This document shows, in pieces, positions 32,489-42,600 of a stretch of DNA of 64,000 bases. A model generated the notes under the pieces. That model saw only the letters and a list, made by a program, of their open reading frames with translations. It did not search any database and had not been told where the DNA came from. The position numbers and the translations under genes are program-made. Position 1 is the stretch's first letter. Each line of letters opens with the position of its first letter. This DNA comes from Trinickia fusca (GTDB lineage Bacteria > Pseudomonadota > Gammaproteobacteria > Burkholderiales > Burkholderiaceae), in NCBI RefSeq assembly GCF_003628145.1, contig NZ_RBZV01000001.1:1021906-1085905 (forward strand), given 5' to 3'.

Positions 32489-33502
32489 TCAACCAGCAGC
32501 AAACGCCTGGGCCTGCGCAGGCCAAGCGTCGGGCACGACGAAGCCGCGCAGCCGTTCACACCAGCGCCCGCCTCCCTCATTGACGAAGCCGGCGACCATC
32601 GTCGGACTGGCCTGTTGCGTCAAGCGCTCGGCAAGCGTCGCGACATCACCCAACATCGCCTCGTCCGCGCTACCGGCTTCGACGTCGCGGCGCGGCGCAA
32701 GCCACGCGAGCCTCGGCAGCACGACCCAGCGGCACGCAGGATGCGCTGCGGCAAGCCGAGGCCATTGCTCATGGGTCGTCCAGAAGCCGCGTGCGTGTGC
32801 GGGATCGATTGGCCCGGCAATGTCGACCTCGGTCGTCTCGGCCGGCGCCGCGGTCAGCCCGTTGCGGACCGGATCCCATCGATAGAACAGCCAGCCTTTG
32901 ACGAGCATCTGCGCGTCCCATGGGCCGACGTGGCCCAGCGTGGCAAATTCATCGCGCGCCGAAAGCGGCAACTGATGATCGAGCAGATGGGCCAGCTTGA
33001 GGTCGAACCGGTCTTGCAGGTTCGGGCCGACGTAATCGGCGAGCGTCGCCTGCGCGCTGCCTACGTGCAGATAGCACTTGACCGCGAGCTCCCAGTGCAG
33101 ACGCCGGCCGCTCGCCGTTTCGACGAGAAAATCGCATTCGCCGAGTGTGCGCCCCGCGCGCCGCAGCGCCACGTTGGCAGCCACGAGGCGCACGGCCGGG
33201 CCGTAGCGCAGGAAATGGGCGAGCAGGCATTCGGCATAGCGGCCGAGCCGCACGACGCGCAGCACTGCAATGGCTTCATGCAGCGGCGCGACATCGCGCT
33301 CGAGCTCGTGCAGCCATGCGCTAGTGGCCGCCGCTTCGTCGGCTGTCTCGAAGACGGTCGCGAGCTCGCCGCGCGGCGGCTGCGCGCGCAGCAAATGGGG
33401 GCTGAACAGCAGCCACGCGAGATCGCGCACGGCGCTCTCGCGCAGCGTATCGAGCAACGCATCGAGCGCGGCTGCATCGGCGGCCGGCTCGAGCGCGTTC
33501 AT
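32489..33502 (-). CDS. DUF1853-family protein
   Basis: A 337-residue cytoplasmic protein of unknown role matching the DUF1853 family. Recognisable features are GECDFLVE and HWELAVKCYLH, which resemble the Asp/Glu-x-Lys core of PD-(D/E)xK nucleases (D-F-L then E-L-A-V-K), so a nuclease-like fold is a reasonable inference but unproven. The ATG at 33502 overlaps the udg stop by four bases, so it is the last gene of the tsaB-rimI-udg unit; coupling with a uracil glycosylase is suggestive of DNA processing. Confidence 0.75.
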   Translation of the reverse strand: MNALEPAADAAALDALLDTLRESAVRDLAWLLFSPHLLRAQPPRGELATVFETADEAAATSAWLHELERDVAPLHEAIAVLRVVRLGRYAECLLAHFLRYGPAVRLVAANVALRRAGRTLGECDFLVETASGRRLHWELAVKCYLHVGSAQATLADYVGPNLQDRFDLKLAHLLDHQLPLSARDEFATLGHVGPWDAQMLVKGWLFYRWDPVRNGLTAAPAETTEVDIAGPIDPAHARGFWTTHEQWPRLAAAHPACRWVVLPRLAWLAPRRDVEAGSADEAMLGDVATLAERLTQQASPTMVAGFVNEGGGRWCERLRGFVVPDAWPAQAQAFAAG

Positions 33503-34629
33503 TGGCCTGCCTGTCCGGCGAGGGCCTGCCGGTACGTATCGACGGCCAGGCACAGGTCGGCCCAGGCTTTCGCCTTGTCGGGCAGGCTGCGCAGCAGATA
33601 GGCCGGATGATAGGTCACGATGACGGGCACGTCCTCGTAGCGATGCACGCGCCCACGCAGCGACGAGATGCTCGCGTCCGTCTTGAGCAGGTTCTGCGCG
33701 GCCACCCGTCCGAGCGCGATGATGAGCTTGGGCTTCACGAGCGCAACCTGGCGTTGCAGATAGGGCTCGCAACGCGCGACTTCATCGGGCTCCGGATTGC
33801 GGTTGCCGGGCGGACGGCATTTGACGACGTTGGCGATGTAGACATCCTGGCCGCGCGCGAGCGACAGCGCGCGCAGCATGCTGTCGAGCAGCTTGCCGGC
33901 CTGACCGACGAACGGCTCGCCCTGCTTATCCTCGTTTTCGCCCGGCGCTTCGCCGATCAGCATCCAGTCGGCCTCGCGATCGCCGACGCCGAACACGGTC
34001 TGCGTGCGCTTCTCGCACAGGCGGCAGCGCTCGCAGGCAGCCACGCGCGTCTCGAGCTCGTCCCAGCCCAGCGCATGCACGTCGGACTTCGCTTCGCGCA
34101 TATCGACCACAGGCGCGGCGGCGGGCTCTTCGCGCGCAGCCGCGTTGCCACGCCTTGCGGTCGGCGCGGCTTGCGGTGCGGCTTGCGGCGCGTCGAACGG
34201 ATCCAGCGCATCGAAGGCGTCGATGATGCCGAATGCGTCGGCGTCTTCTTCGACTGCGCGCGATGGCGCGCGCTCGGTAGCGCGAGGCGCGGCTGCTTCG
34301 ACACCTGCGGCATCGCCCCTCGACGCGGCCGTATCGGGCTCAGGCGGCATACGCGAATCGACTGCGGCCCGGGCGGCAGAAGTCGCCTTCCTGCTCGTGC
34401 CAGCATCCTCTTGCGTTGCCTCGACCTGCGTCTCTACGCCTTGCGTACCGGCGACCCGGGTCGCATTTGCTGGCGCTTTCTCTACGGCCGTCGCGACGTC
34501 GACGAGTTCAAGCGATGACCGCGCCTCGCCCCCCCCACTTTCGGGGGCCAGTGCGTCACCGCCCGACCCACGACGCACCCACAGCGGCGCGAGGCCCAGC
34601 GTCTCGAGCGCGGTTTCATTGAGCGCCAT
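33499..34629 (-). CDS. Family 4-type uracil-DNA glycosylase with long disordered N-terminus
   Basis: This 376-residue protein excises uracil from DNA. The C-terminal ~200 residues hold the Fe-S type fold: [11 protein letters not shown], the catalytic [33 protein letters not shown], and TYHPAYLLR. The first ~175 residues are Ala/Glu/Arg-rich, low complexity and unlike the catalytic domain; such an extension is common in Burkholderiaceae homologues. Its ATG overlaps the rimI end by 14 bases. Confidence 0.92.
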   Translation of the reverse strand: MALNETALETLGLAPLWVRRGSGGDALAPESGGGEARSSLELVDVATAVEKAPANATRVAGTQGVETQVEATQEDAGTSRKATSAARAAVDSRMPPEPDTAASRGDAAGVEAAAPRATERAPSRAVEEDADAFGIIDAFDALDPFDAPQAAPQAAPTARRGNAAAREEPAAAPVVDMREAKSDVHALGWDELETRVAACERCRLCEKRTQTVFGVGDREADWMLIGEAPGENEDKQGEPFVGQAGKLLDSMLRALSLARGQDVYIANVVKCRPPGNRNPEPDEVARCEPYLQRQVALVKPKLIIALGRVAAQNLLKTDASISSLRGRVHRYEDVPVIVTYHPAYLLRSLPDKAKAWADLCLAVDTYRQALAGQAGQ

Positions 34630-35113
34630 GCGCGTCCTCCTCGTTCGCGAACGCGTAGCGCATCACGATCGCGTCTTCACGGCTGCGATGCCGCGCCGGG
34701 TAATAGTTCTTGCGACGGCCGATCATGATGAAGCCGAAGCGCTCGTACAGCCGCACCGCGCGCGTATTCGACGGCCGCACCTCGAGCAGCAGGCCCGCGA
34801 GCCCCTTGCCGCGCGTCATGCGCACGGCTTCGCGCAGCAGCGCAAGGCCCGCGCCGGTGCCCTGTACCTGCGGCGCCACACACAGATTGAGCAGATGCAT
34901 TTCGTCGACGACCGGCATCAACACGCAATAGCCGATCAGCGTACCCGTCACGTGGCGCATGCACACGCCGAAATAACCGTTGCGCAACGAATCCTCGAAA
35001 TTGCCGCGCGACCATGGAAATTCGTACGCGTCGCGCTCGACGGCGGCGACCTCGTCGAGATCGGCCTCGGTCATCGGCGAGATGTACCGGTCGGCGAGCA
35101 GCACGCCGCTCAT
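34616..35113 (-). CDS. rimI: Ribosomal protein S18-alanine N-acetyltransferase RimI
   Basis: A 165-residue GNAT acetyltransferase. Motifs [28 protein letters not shown], the acetyl-CoA loop [11 protein letters not shown] and RLYERFGF are those of RimI, which acetylates the S18 N-terminus. Placement between tsaB and udg is conserved in many proteobacteria. The ATG at 35113 overlaps the tsaB stop. Confidence 0.92.
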   Translation of the reverse strand: MSGVLLADRYISPMTEADLDEVAAVERDAYEFPWSRGNFEDSLRNGYFGVCMRHVTGTLIGYCVLMPVVDEMHLLNLCVAPQVQGTGAGLALLREAVRMTRGKGLAGLLLEVRPSNTRAVRLYERFGFIMIGRRKNYYPARHRSREDAIVMRYAFANEEDAHGAQ

Positions 35114-35862
35114 CTTGCAGCCCCCCCGGCTTGCGCGGCGCGTGCGGCAAGGCGCTCGGCCGTAGTCTGCGCGACCTTGTCGCGGACATATTCGGGCGCC
35201 GCCTGATCGGCCGGCATGGTGCGGCCCGCGCGAAACGCGCGCAGCGCGGCGTGAGCGAGCGGCACCGCGTGCGGCAGCGCCTCGTAATCGACCGCCCGGG
35301 CGTGCGTGGCCGCGGTCAGCCGTGCACCGAACGCCGCGACCGCATTGCCAGCCAGGACGAACGGCTCGTCGGGCGCGGCAAGCTGATCGGGCGCACCCAG
35401 CGAAGGCGGCACGACCATGCGCCAGTCGCCGAGCCCGGCATCCCACGCGTAGTCGGCCCAGTACGCCTCGTCCATACGCGCATCGAGTGCGGCCAACACG
35501 CGCGTGACCGACGCATCGCGCAAGCGCACGCTTTCGGCGCAGGCGAGCAACGTGCTGACGGGGACGACGGGCACACCGAGCCCGAACGCGAGCCCCTGTG
35601 TGACACCGGTCGCCGTACGCAGGCCCGTGAACGAACCAGGGCCGGCGCCGAACGCGATCGCATCGCAATCGGTCAACGTAAGCCCCGCCTCGTCGAGCAG
35701 TTCGCGCACGGCCGGCAGCACGCGCGTACTCGAGACGGCACCCGTCTGGTCGTGGCGCGCCCACAGCTGCGGCGACGGGTCGGCATCGGAAGCGGAGAGA
35801 AGCAAAGCGACCGAGCAATATTCGGTCGACGTATCGAGAGCAAGCAACACGGTTCGAGTCAT
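35110..35862 (-). CDS. tsaB: tRNA threonylcarbamoyladenosine synthesis protein TsaB
   Basis: TsaB (250 residues) is the dimerisation partner of TsaD in making t6A at tRNA position 37. The ASKHA N-terminus [16 protein letters not shown] and the [21 protein letters not shown] segment are diagnostic. The start is the ATG at 35862; the 31 codons upstream lack family likeness. It heads the overlapping unit tsaB-rimI-udg-DUF1853, and is divergent from the acyl-CoA-binding gene. Confidence 0.95.
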   Translation of the reverse strand: MTRTVLLALDTSTEYCSVALLLSASDADPSPQLWARHDQTGAVSSTRVLPAVRELLDEAGLTLTDCDAIAFGAGPGSFTGLRTATGVTQGLAFGLGVPVVPVSTLLACAESVRLRDASVTRVLAALDARMDEAYWADYAWDAGLGDWRMVVPPSLGAPDQLAAPDEPFVLAGNAVAAFGARLTAATHARAVDYEALPHAVPLAHAALRAFRAGRTMPADQAAPEYVRDKVAQTTAERLAARAAQAGGAAR

Positions 35863-36023
35863 GGGCGCTATTGTAATGCGGCGGCTGAACACTCCGGACG
35901 CGCTTGCCCCGGGCAACGCGGCATATCGCACGCCGGTCGCCGCGTTTGGAAGCATCGCTCCAGCTTTCGGCGCGTATCGCTTGCTATGATCGGCGACCTT
36001 ATCGTTTCGGCATGGAGCCTCTC

Positions 36024-36293
36024 ATGAGCAACGTCGACGCGCTTTTCGCGCAAGCCCAAGTAGATGTGAAAGAACTGCCCGAGAAGCCGGGCAACATGAC
36101 CCTGCTGCGTCTTTATGCGCTGTTCAAGCAAGCGACCGACGGCGACGTGCACGGCGACAAGCCCGGTTTCGCCGATATCGTCGGCAAATACAAGTACGAC
36201 GCCTGGGCTGCACTCAAGGGCACGCCGCAGGACAAAGCCAAGGAACAATACGTCGAGCTCGTCGAATCGCTGAAGAACGGCACCGCGAGCTGA
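36024..36293 (+). CDS. Acyl-CoA-binding protein
   Basis: An 89-residue four-helix protein that binds medium and long acyl-CoA esters. Family motifs LYALFKQATDGDV and KYDAWAALKGTPQDKAKEQYV are present, including the Lys and Tyr residues that contact CoA. ATG at 36024 with GGAG nine bases upstream. Single gene, divergent from tsaB. Confidence 0.92.
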   Translation: MSNVDALFAQAQVDVKELPEKPGNMTLLRLYALFKQATDGDVHGDKPGFADIVGKYKYDAWAALKGTPQDKAKEQYVELVESLKNGTAS

Positions 36294-36699
36294 TCTGCAT
36301 GCGCTTGCGCCAGCCCCGCTCCACTTTCAGTGGCATGCGAACGAATTCGGCATGTGGAAAAGTTCGCCAAACGGCTGGCGCAGTGCAGCAATAATCCTTA
36401 TAATGCGGCCTGCGCTTGATCGTGCATTGCGATGCAGCGCACCGTAGCGTTTTGCTCCAATCCAGTTTAGAACCTGTCCCCTTCTGCCTAGGCCCCACGG
36501 GCCGTCTTGTACCAGGCTGGCGGTGATACCAATGCCGGTATCCCCGTATCCGATACAGCTTCTAACGAAAAGCTCGCCTTCATGAGCGCGAGCTGCCCCC
36601 GTTTTTCGATTTGCTCGCTGCTGTCTTGCATGCTGAATCCGACGACTTGGGTAATGCCGATTGGCGCCGACGTTCCTTTCGTACGTTTCAAGGATTCTC
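36294..36699 (+). promoter_or_regulatory. 406-base gap with candidate rhlE promoter and structured leader
   Basis: A consensus -10 TATAAT lies at 36399-36404 with no good -35. If used, it gives a leader of about 290 bases before rhlE. The leader holds two tight hairpins, GGCCC/GGGCC (36491-36503) and GATACC/GGTATC (36525-36542). Long structured leaders are known for cold-shock helicase mRNAs; that is an analogy only. No convincing gene is visible. Confidence 0.4.
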
Positions 36700-38292
36700 A
36701 TGACTTCGAGCTTCAATTCCCCGTTGGACAACATCGCCGATCGCGCACTTGGCCTCGACACGAACGACGCGGACGCATCTGCGGCCCCGGCGTCCGATGA
36801 AAGCAACGTGCCCGCGGGGCCGAGCTTCGCGTCGCTGGGCCTGTCGCCCGAAATCGTTTCGGCGCTGACGGCCGCCGGCTACCAGAACCCGACGCCCGTG
36901 CAGCAGCTCGCAATCCCGGCCGGGATCGCCGGTCGCGACCTGCTCGTCTCGAGCCCGACCGGTTCGGGCAAGACGGCTGCATTCATGCTGCCCGCGATCG
37001 AGCGTTTCGCGCAGCTGCAAAAGACACAGGCTGCCCAGCCGCGTGAACCGCGCGAGCCGAACGGCGAGCGCCGCCCGCGCCGCGGCCCGCCCGTCGCCCG
37101 TCCGGGCCTGCTCGTGCTGACGCCTACGCGTGAGCTCGCGATGCAAGTGACGACGGCCGCCTCGACCTACGGCAAGCACCTGCGCCGCCTGCGCACGGTC
37201 AGTATCCTCGGCGGCGTGGCCTACGGCCAGCAGCTGATGCTGCTCGCAAAGAACCCCGAAATCCTCGTTGCTACGCCGGGCCGCCTGCTCGATCACCTCG
37301 AGCGCGGCCGCATCGATCTGTCGCAGCTGCAGATGCTCGTGCTCGACGAAGCCGACCGCATGCTCGACATGGGCTTCATCGACGACATCGAAACGATCGT
37401 CGCCGCCACGCCGGCCACGCGTCAGACGATGCTGTTCTCGGCTACGCTCGACGGCAAGATCGGCTCGCTGACGAGCCGCCTGCTGCGCGATCCTGAACGC
37501 ATCGAGATTCAGCACCGCATGGAGTCGCGCGCGAACATCACGCAGAGCGTGCATTACGTCGACGACCGCGATCACAAGGAGCGTCTGCTCGACCACCTGC
37601 TGCGCGACGAGGCGCTCGACCAGGCGATCATCTTCACGGCAACCAAGAGCGAAGCCGACCAACTGGCCGGCCGCCTGTCCGATGCGGGCTTCTCGTCGGC
37701 CGCGCTGCACGGCGACCTGCCGCAAGGCGCGCGCAACCGCACGATCCGCGCATTGCGCGAGCGGCGCGTACGCGTGCTGGTAGCCACCGACGTCGCGGCG
37801 CGCGGCATCGACATCCCGGGCATCACGCACGTGTTCAACTACGACCTGCCGAAGTTCGCCGAAGACTACGTGCACCGCATCGGCCGTACGGGCCGCGCGG
37901 GCCGCTCGGGCACCGCGGTCAGCCTCGTGCATCACGCCGAGCAAGGCGCGTTGAAGCGCATCGAGCGCTTCGTGCGCACGACGCTGCCGGTGAACACCAT
38001 CGCCGGCTTCGAGCCGCGCAAGGCCCCGCCCGCCAACAATCGCGGCGGCAAGAGCTTTGGCCGCGGCCGCCCCGGTGGCGGCAACGGTAATGGCGGCCGC
38101 CGCTATGGCAGCGGCAGCAGCAATGGCAACGGCAACGGCAACGGCGGCAGCCGAGGCAATGGCTCGTCGTTCGGCGGCGGCAACGGCGAAGGCCGCGGTG
38201 GCTGGAGCGGCCGTCCCTCGGGCGGCTCGCGCGACGGTTACGGCGCTCGCCGCAGCGACGCGCCGCGCGGCGGCGCCCGTCGCGGCAACTAA
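36700..38292 (+). CDS. rhlE: DEAD-box RNA helicase RhlE
   Basis: A 530-residue ATP-dependent RNA helicase, involved in ribosome assembly and RNA turnover. Q motif (NPTPVQQLAIP), Walker A SPTGSGKT, PTRELA, VLDEADRMLDMGF, SAT and HRIGRTGRAGRSG are all present. The C-terminal ~90 residues are Gly/Asn/Arg-rich with RG and GGN runs. A basic insert (RRPRRGPPVA) sits between motif I and Ia. The ATG at 36700 has AAGGA six bases upstream. Confidence 0.95.
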   Translation: MTSSFNSPLDNIADRALGLDTNDADASAAPASDESNVPAGPSFASLGLSPEIVSALTAAGYQNPTPVQQLAIPAGIAGRDLLVSSPTGSGKTAAFMLPAIERFAQLQKTQAAQPREPREPNGERRPRRGPPVARPGLLVLTPTRELAMQVTTAASTYGKHLRRLRTVSILGGVAYGQQLMLLAKNPEILVATPGRLLDHLERGRIDLSQLQMLVLDEADRMLDMGFIDDIETIVAATPATRQTMLFSATLDGKIGSLTSRLLRDPERIEIQHRMESRANITQSVHYVDDRDHKERLLDHLLRDEALDQAIIFTATKSEADQLAGRLSDAGFSSAALHGDLPQGARNRTIRALRERRVRVLVATDVAARGIDIPGITHVFNYDLPKFAEDYVHRIGRTGRAGRSGTAVSLVHHAEQGALKRIERFVRTTLPVNTIAGFEPRKAPPANNRGGKSFGRGRPGGGNGNGGRRYGSGSSNGNGNGNGGSRGNGSSFGGGNGEGRGGWSGRPSGGSRDGYGARRSDAPRGGARRGN

Positions 38293-38360
38293 TCAGAATC
38301 GGCGCTCCAACGCGCCATCGCAGGCTTGCGTCGCCGACGCGCCCTGCTCCTACTTTTCAC

Positions 38361-38389
38361 AACCGGTGCCTCGTGCACCGGTTTTTTTT
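38361..38389 (+). terminator. rhlE terminator
   Basis: A 9-bp stem AACCGGTGC / GCACCGGTT with loop CTCGT and an eight-T tail, 69 bases after the rhlE stop. Confidence 0.92.
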
Positions 38390-38669
38390 CGTCCGCCCCG
38401 ATATTTCACGATACGGAAAATCCTTTTGCGTCGTAAAAATCTGTGTTGCGTGGCACAACGCACAACGTTGCGGCATGGAAAATAGCATTTCTCATTGTGA
38501 AATAAAACTAGCAACACATTGATTTAAAACAAATAAACTTGTCAAAAAAAGGCGATGACACGTCTGTCTTCGGCGCTCGAGTTTGCCTAGACTCTTATAT
38601 AAGACTTCGCACCCACCCAGCCAAGGGCAAGCGAATTGGCTTTTTCTCTAGGCAACCCAGGAGCACACC
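38390..38669 (+). promoter_or_regulatory. AT-rich aceA upstream control region
   Basis: This 280-base region is much more AT-rich than its surroundings. It holds a tandem heptamer CACAACG x2 (38454-38467), the palindrome CAACGTTG (38463-38470), an inverted ATTTC/GAAAT pair (about 38488-38504), and a TATATAA (38596-38602) as candidate -10. The last 25 bases contain GGAG before the aceA ATG. Regulation of aceA by carbon source is well known; which factor binds here is not deducible. Confidence 0.45.
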
Positions 38670-39974
<1,305 letters not shown>

Positions 39975-40035
39975 CGCTAGCCTGACCAGCCTCATGAGAA
40001 ACGGCCCGCCGCGCTGCGCGCGGGCCGCCTCTCCC

Positions 40036-40078
40036 ACGCACGCGCCCTGCGACACCTCGCACGGCGCGTGCGTTTTTT
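40036..40078 (+). terminator. aceA terminator
   Basis: An 11-bp stem ACGCACGCGCC / GGCGCGTGCGT with a 16-base loop (or an alternative CGCACG/CGTGCG hairpin) ends in six T. The T-run abuts the stop of the convergent uspA gene. Confidence 0.75.
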
Positions 40079-40512
40079 CAGCGGTAGACGATGACGGGAA
40101 TCTTCGTATGCGTGAGCACGCGTTGCGTCTCGCTGCCGATCAGCAGGCTGCCGAGGCCGCGCCGTCCGTGCGAGGCCATGAAGATGACGTCGCAGCCGCT
40201 TTGCTCGGCCGCTTCGATGATGCCGAGGTACGGCGACGGATGCACGCTCGTGAGGCTCGAGCACGCCACCCCCGCGAGCCGCGCAGCCTCCTCGACTTCG
40301 CGCAGATGGTCTTGCGCTTCACGCTCGCTGCGCTGTTGAAAATCGGCGGGCGGCTCGACCATGACTTCGGAAAACGGCGAATACGGGTACTGCGGCAGGC
40401 ACGCATAGGCGGTCACGCGCGCCCCGACGGTACGGGCCAGATCGATCGCGCCGTCGATCGCCTTCTTCGACAGGTCGGAGCCGTCGGTCGGGACCAGAAT
40501 GTGCTTGAACAT
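40078..40512 (-). CDS. Universal stress protein (UspA family)
   Basis: A 144-residue single-domain Usp. N-terminal ILVPTDGSDLSKKA and the ATP-binding motif G-2x-G-9x-G-S (SHGRRGLGSLLIGSETQ) are intact, so it belongs to the ATP-binding subgroup. Members accumulate under starvation and stress. Convergent with aceA, 188 bases from the LysR gene. Confidence 0.93.
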   Translation of the reverse strand: MFKHILVPTDGSDLSKKAIDGAIDLARTVGARVTAYACLPQYPYSPFSEVMVEPPADFQQRSEREAQDHLREVEEAARLAGVACSSLTSVHPSPYLGIIEAAEQSGCDVIFMASHGRRGLGSLLIGSETQRVLTHTKIPVIVYR

Positions 40513-40699
40513 GGTGCGCCCCCTCTCCCTCGTCGAGCACGTGGCGCACGTCTTTCAGCGCGCGCGTTGCAGGCAGCGCTCGCGACGAGCGCCTGAAGTC
40601 GATTGTAGGTCGCGTGCCGCGCCGCTCATGCCGGCGTGCGGGTGAATCCGCATATCGAAAACCCGGCAGCCGCCACCGCCCGGCCGTTACTGCCCGCTC

Positions 40700-41602
40700 T
40701 TACTGCCAATAGTCAGGGCGCTCATACGTGTGTTTGAGGAAGTCGAGAAAGAGTCGCACGCGCAACGGTAGATGGCGGCGCTGCGGGAAGACCGCATGAA
40801 TGCCGATCGGCGGCGCGCAATAGCGCTCGAGCACCGCATTGAGGCGGCCCGCCGCGATATCGTCACCGACTTCCCACCACGAGCGCCAAGCCAGGCCATG
40901 CCCGGCCAAACACCACTCATGCAGCACGGCGCCGTCGGAGCACTCCATCGTCCCCGACACCTTGATCGAGACGACCTTGCCCTCTTCCTGGAACGTCCAG
41001 CCACGCTGCTGATTGGCGCTCGCGCCGAGTGCAAGGCAATTGTGGCGCGCGAGATCGGTCAGCGTCTCCGGCATACCGTGCCGCTCGAGATAGCCCGGCG
41101 CGGCTACGCAAACGCGGCGGTTTTCGCCAAGCCGCAACGACACGAGCGACGAATCGGGCAGCTCGCCGAGGCGCACCGCGCAATCGAACCCCTCGTTGAC
41201 GAGGTCGACGAGCCGATCCGACAAATCGAGTGTGAGCGACACATCAGGGTGTGCCGACGCGAAAGCCGGCACGAGCGGCGCGACGTGCTTGCGCCCGAAG
41301 CCGGCCGGCGCCGATACGCGCAGGTGGCCGCTCGCCTTCACGCCGCCCGCTGAAACGCTGGCTTCCGCGTTGTGCAAATCGTTGACGATGCGCTGACAGT
41401 CTTCGAGAAACGCCGAGCCTTCGAAGGTCAGCGTGAGCTTGCGCGTCGTGCGCACGAACAGCTTCACGCCGAGACGCTCTTCGAGCGCATCGAGGCGGCG
41501 GCCGATGACAGCCGGCGCCACGCCCTCGGCCTGAGCGGCGGCGGACAGACTCCCCTTCGCGGCAACGGCCACGAACGTTTCGATTTGCCTCAAGCGCGGC
41601 AT
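40700..41602 (-). CDS. LysR-type transcriptional regulator
   Basis: A 300-residue regulator with an N-terminal winged helix (RQIETFVAVAAKGSLSAAAQ in part) and a periplasmic-binding-like effector domain (residues ~90-300). The divergent haloacid dehalogenase gene, with dyad elements between, is the most likely target, following the usual LysR arrangement. Effector unknown. Confidence 0.9.
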   Translation of the reverse strand: MPRLRQIETFVAVAAKGSLSAAAQAEGVAPAVIGRRLDALEERLGVKLFVRTTRKLTLTFEGSAFLEDCQRIVNDLHNAEASVSAGGVKASGHLRVSAPAGFGRKHVAPLVPAFASAHPDVSLTLDLSDRLVDLVNEGFDCAVRLGELPDSSLVSLRLGENRRVCVAAPGYLERHGMPETLTDLARHNCLALGASANQQRGWTFQEEGKVVSIKVSGTMECSDGAVLHEWCLAGHGLAWRSWWEVGDDIAAGRLNAVLERYCAPPIGIHAVFPQRRHLPLRVRLFLDFLKHTYERPDYWQ

Positions 41603-41660
41603 GGCTCGTCCTTGAAAAACGATCGACCGTGAGATTAAGTACTAAAAAGTCAAAGATCAA

Positions 41661-41705
41661 GTGACGAATAAGTCATTTTTTAACCATCAACGTCACGAAT
41701 AGAAT
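41661..41705. promoter_or_regulatory. Operator-like elements between LysR and dehalogenase genes
   Basis: In the 134-base divergent gap, TGAC-6-GTCA (41662-41675) overlaps a longer GTGACG (41661-41666) ... CGTCAC (41691-41696) inverted pair. TAGAAT (41700-41705) with TTTTTA 17 bp upstream is a possible promoter for the dehalogenase. This fits a LysR-bound region, but the motif is not a known one. Confidence 0.45.
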
Positions 41706-41736
41706 TTGCCTCGACCTCTGATAGGAGTGCAAGGCT

Positions 41737-42480
41737 ATGTCGGCCACAACGACACGATTCCCCCGCGCGATCCTCTTCGATGCCTACGGCACGTTGTTCG
41801 ACGTGCATTCGGTGCTCGCGCAAGCCGAGCAACTGTTTCCGGGCCACGGCGATGCGCTCTCTCAGCTGTGGCGCCAAAAGCAAATCGAATACTCGCAGTT
41901 GCGCACGCTCGCGGATCCGGCGGGCAGCCACTACAGGCCGTTCTGGGGGATCACGCTCGACGCGCTGCAGTACGCCGCGCGCAAGCTGGGCCTCCCGCTC
42001 GACACAGTAGGCGAGAAACGGCTGATGGATGAATATGCGTGCCTGTCGGCCTACCCCGACGTGATCGCCGCGCTGCGCACACTGCGCGAGCGCAGACGCA
42101 CGGCCGGCGCCGCGCAGCTAGCGTTGGGCATCCTGTCGAACGGCAATCCGCAGATGCTCGATATCGCCGTCAAGAGCGCCGGCATGACCGGGTTGTTCGA
42201 CCGCGTGCTGTCCGTCGATGCCGTGCGCGCCTACAAGCCTGCCGCCGCAGCGTACGCGCTCGGCACCCGCGCGTTCAATGTGAGCGCTCGCGAGATCGTG
42301 TTCGTCTCGTCGAACGGCTGGGACGTCGCGGGCGCCGGCTGGTTCGGCTACACGACCTTCTGGATCAACCGCGCGAACACCCCCGCCGAAGTGCTCGGCA
42401 TCGCCCCGCGCGGCACCGGTAGCGGCATGGCCGACCTGCTTGCCTTCATCGATACGCTGGCCGCCCCCGAGCAGCCCTAG
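41737..42480 (+). CDS. L-2-haloacid dehalogenase-type HAD hydrolase
   Basis: A 247-residue HAD-fold enzyme. The nucleophile is Asp15 (LFDAYGTLFD); later motifs LSNGNPQML, RAYKPAAAAYALG (Lys) and VSSNGWDVAGAGWFGY follow the haloacid dehalogenase type II pattern. Members hydrolyse 2-haloacids by inversion, though many act on other substrates. AGGAG lies upstream of the ATG. Divergent from LysR. Confidence 0.88.
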   Translation: MSATTTRFPRAILFDAYGTLFDVHSVLAQAEQLFPGHGDALSQLWRQKQIEYSQLRTLADPAGSHYRPFWGITLDALQYAARKLGLPLDTVGEKRLMDEYACLSAYPDVIAALRTLRERRRTAGAAQLALGILSNGNPQMLDIAVKSAGMTGLFDRVLSVDAVRAYKPAAAAYALGTRAFNVSAREIVFVSSNGWDVAGAGWFGYTTFWINRANTPAEVLGIAPRGTGSGMADLLAFIDTLAAPEQP

Positions 42481-42510
42481 GAGTGCACTCGCCCAACGCG
42501 TGCGCGACAT

Positions 42511-42534
42511 CTGCCCGGCCTCCCCGCCGGGCAG
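42511..42534 (+). other. 9-bp hairpin before aceB
   Basis: CTGCCCGGC / GCCGGGCAG with a six-base loop lies 30 bases after the dehalogenase stop. An eight-T run comes 30 bases further on, too far for a canonical terminator; it may still weaken read-through into aceB. Confidence 0.4.
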
Positions 42535-42600
42535 CGCTCGCACCGCGCGCCTGCCAGCCCCGTTTTTTTTGCCATCTGACCGACCAAGGAGAAGACATTC

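Noticed and set aside
38451..38475. TGGCAC ... TTGC as a sigma-54 promoter for aceA
   Set aside because: The spacing between the GG and GC elements is too long for sigma-54.
38057..38485. Ala-rich frame over the rhlE tail
   Set aside because: Shadow of the Gly/Asn-rich RhlE C-terminus in another frame; it runs through the rhlE terminator.
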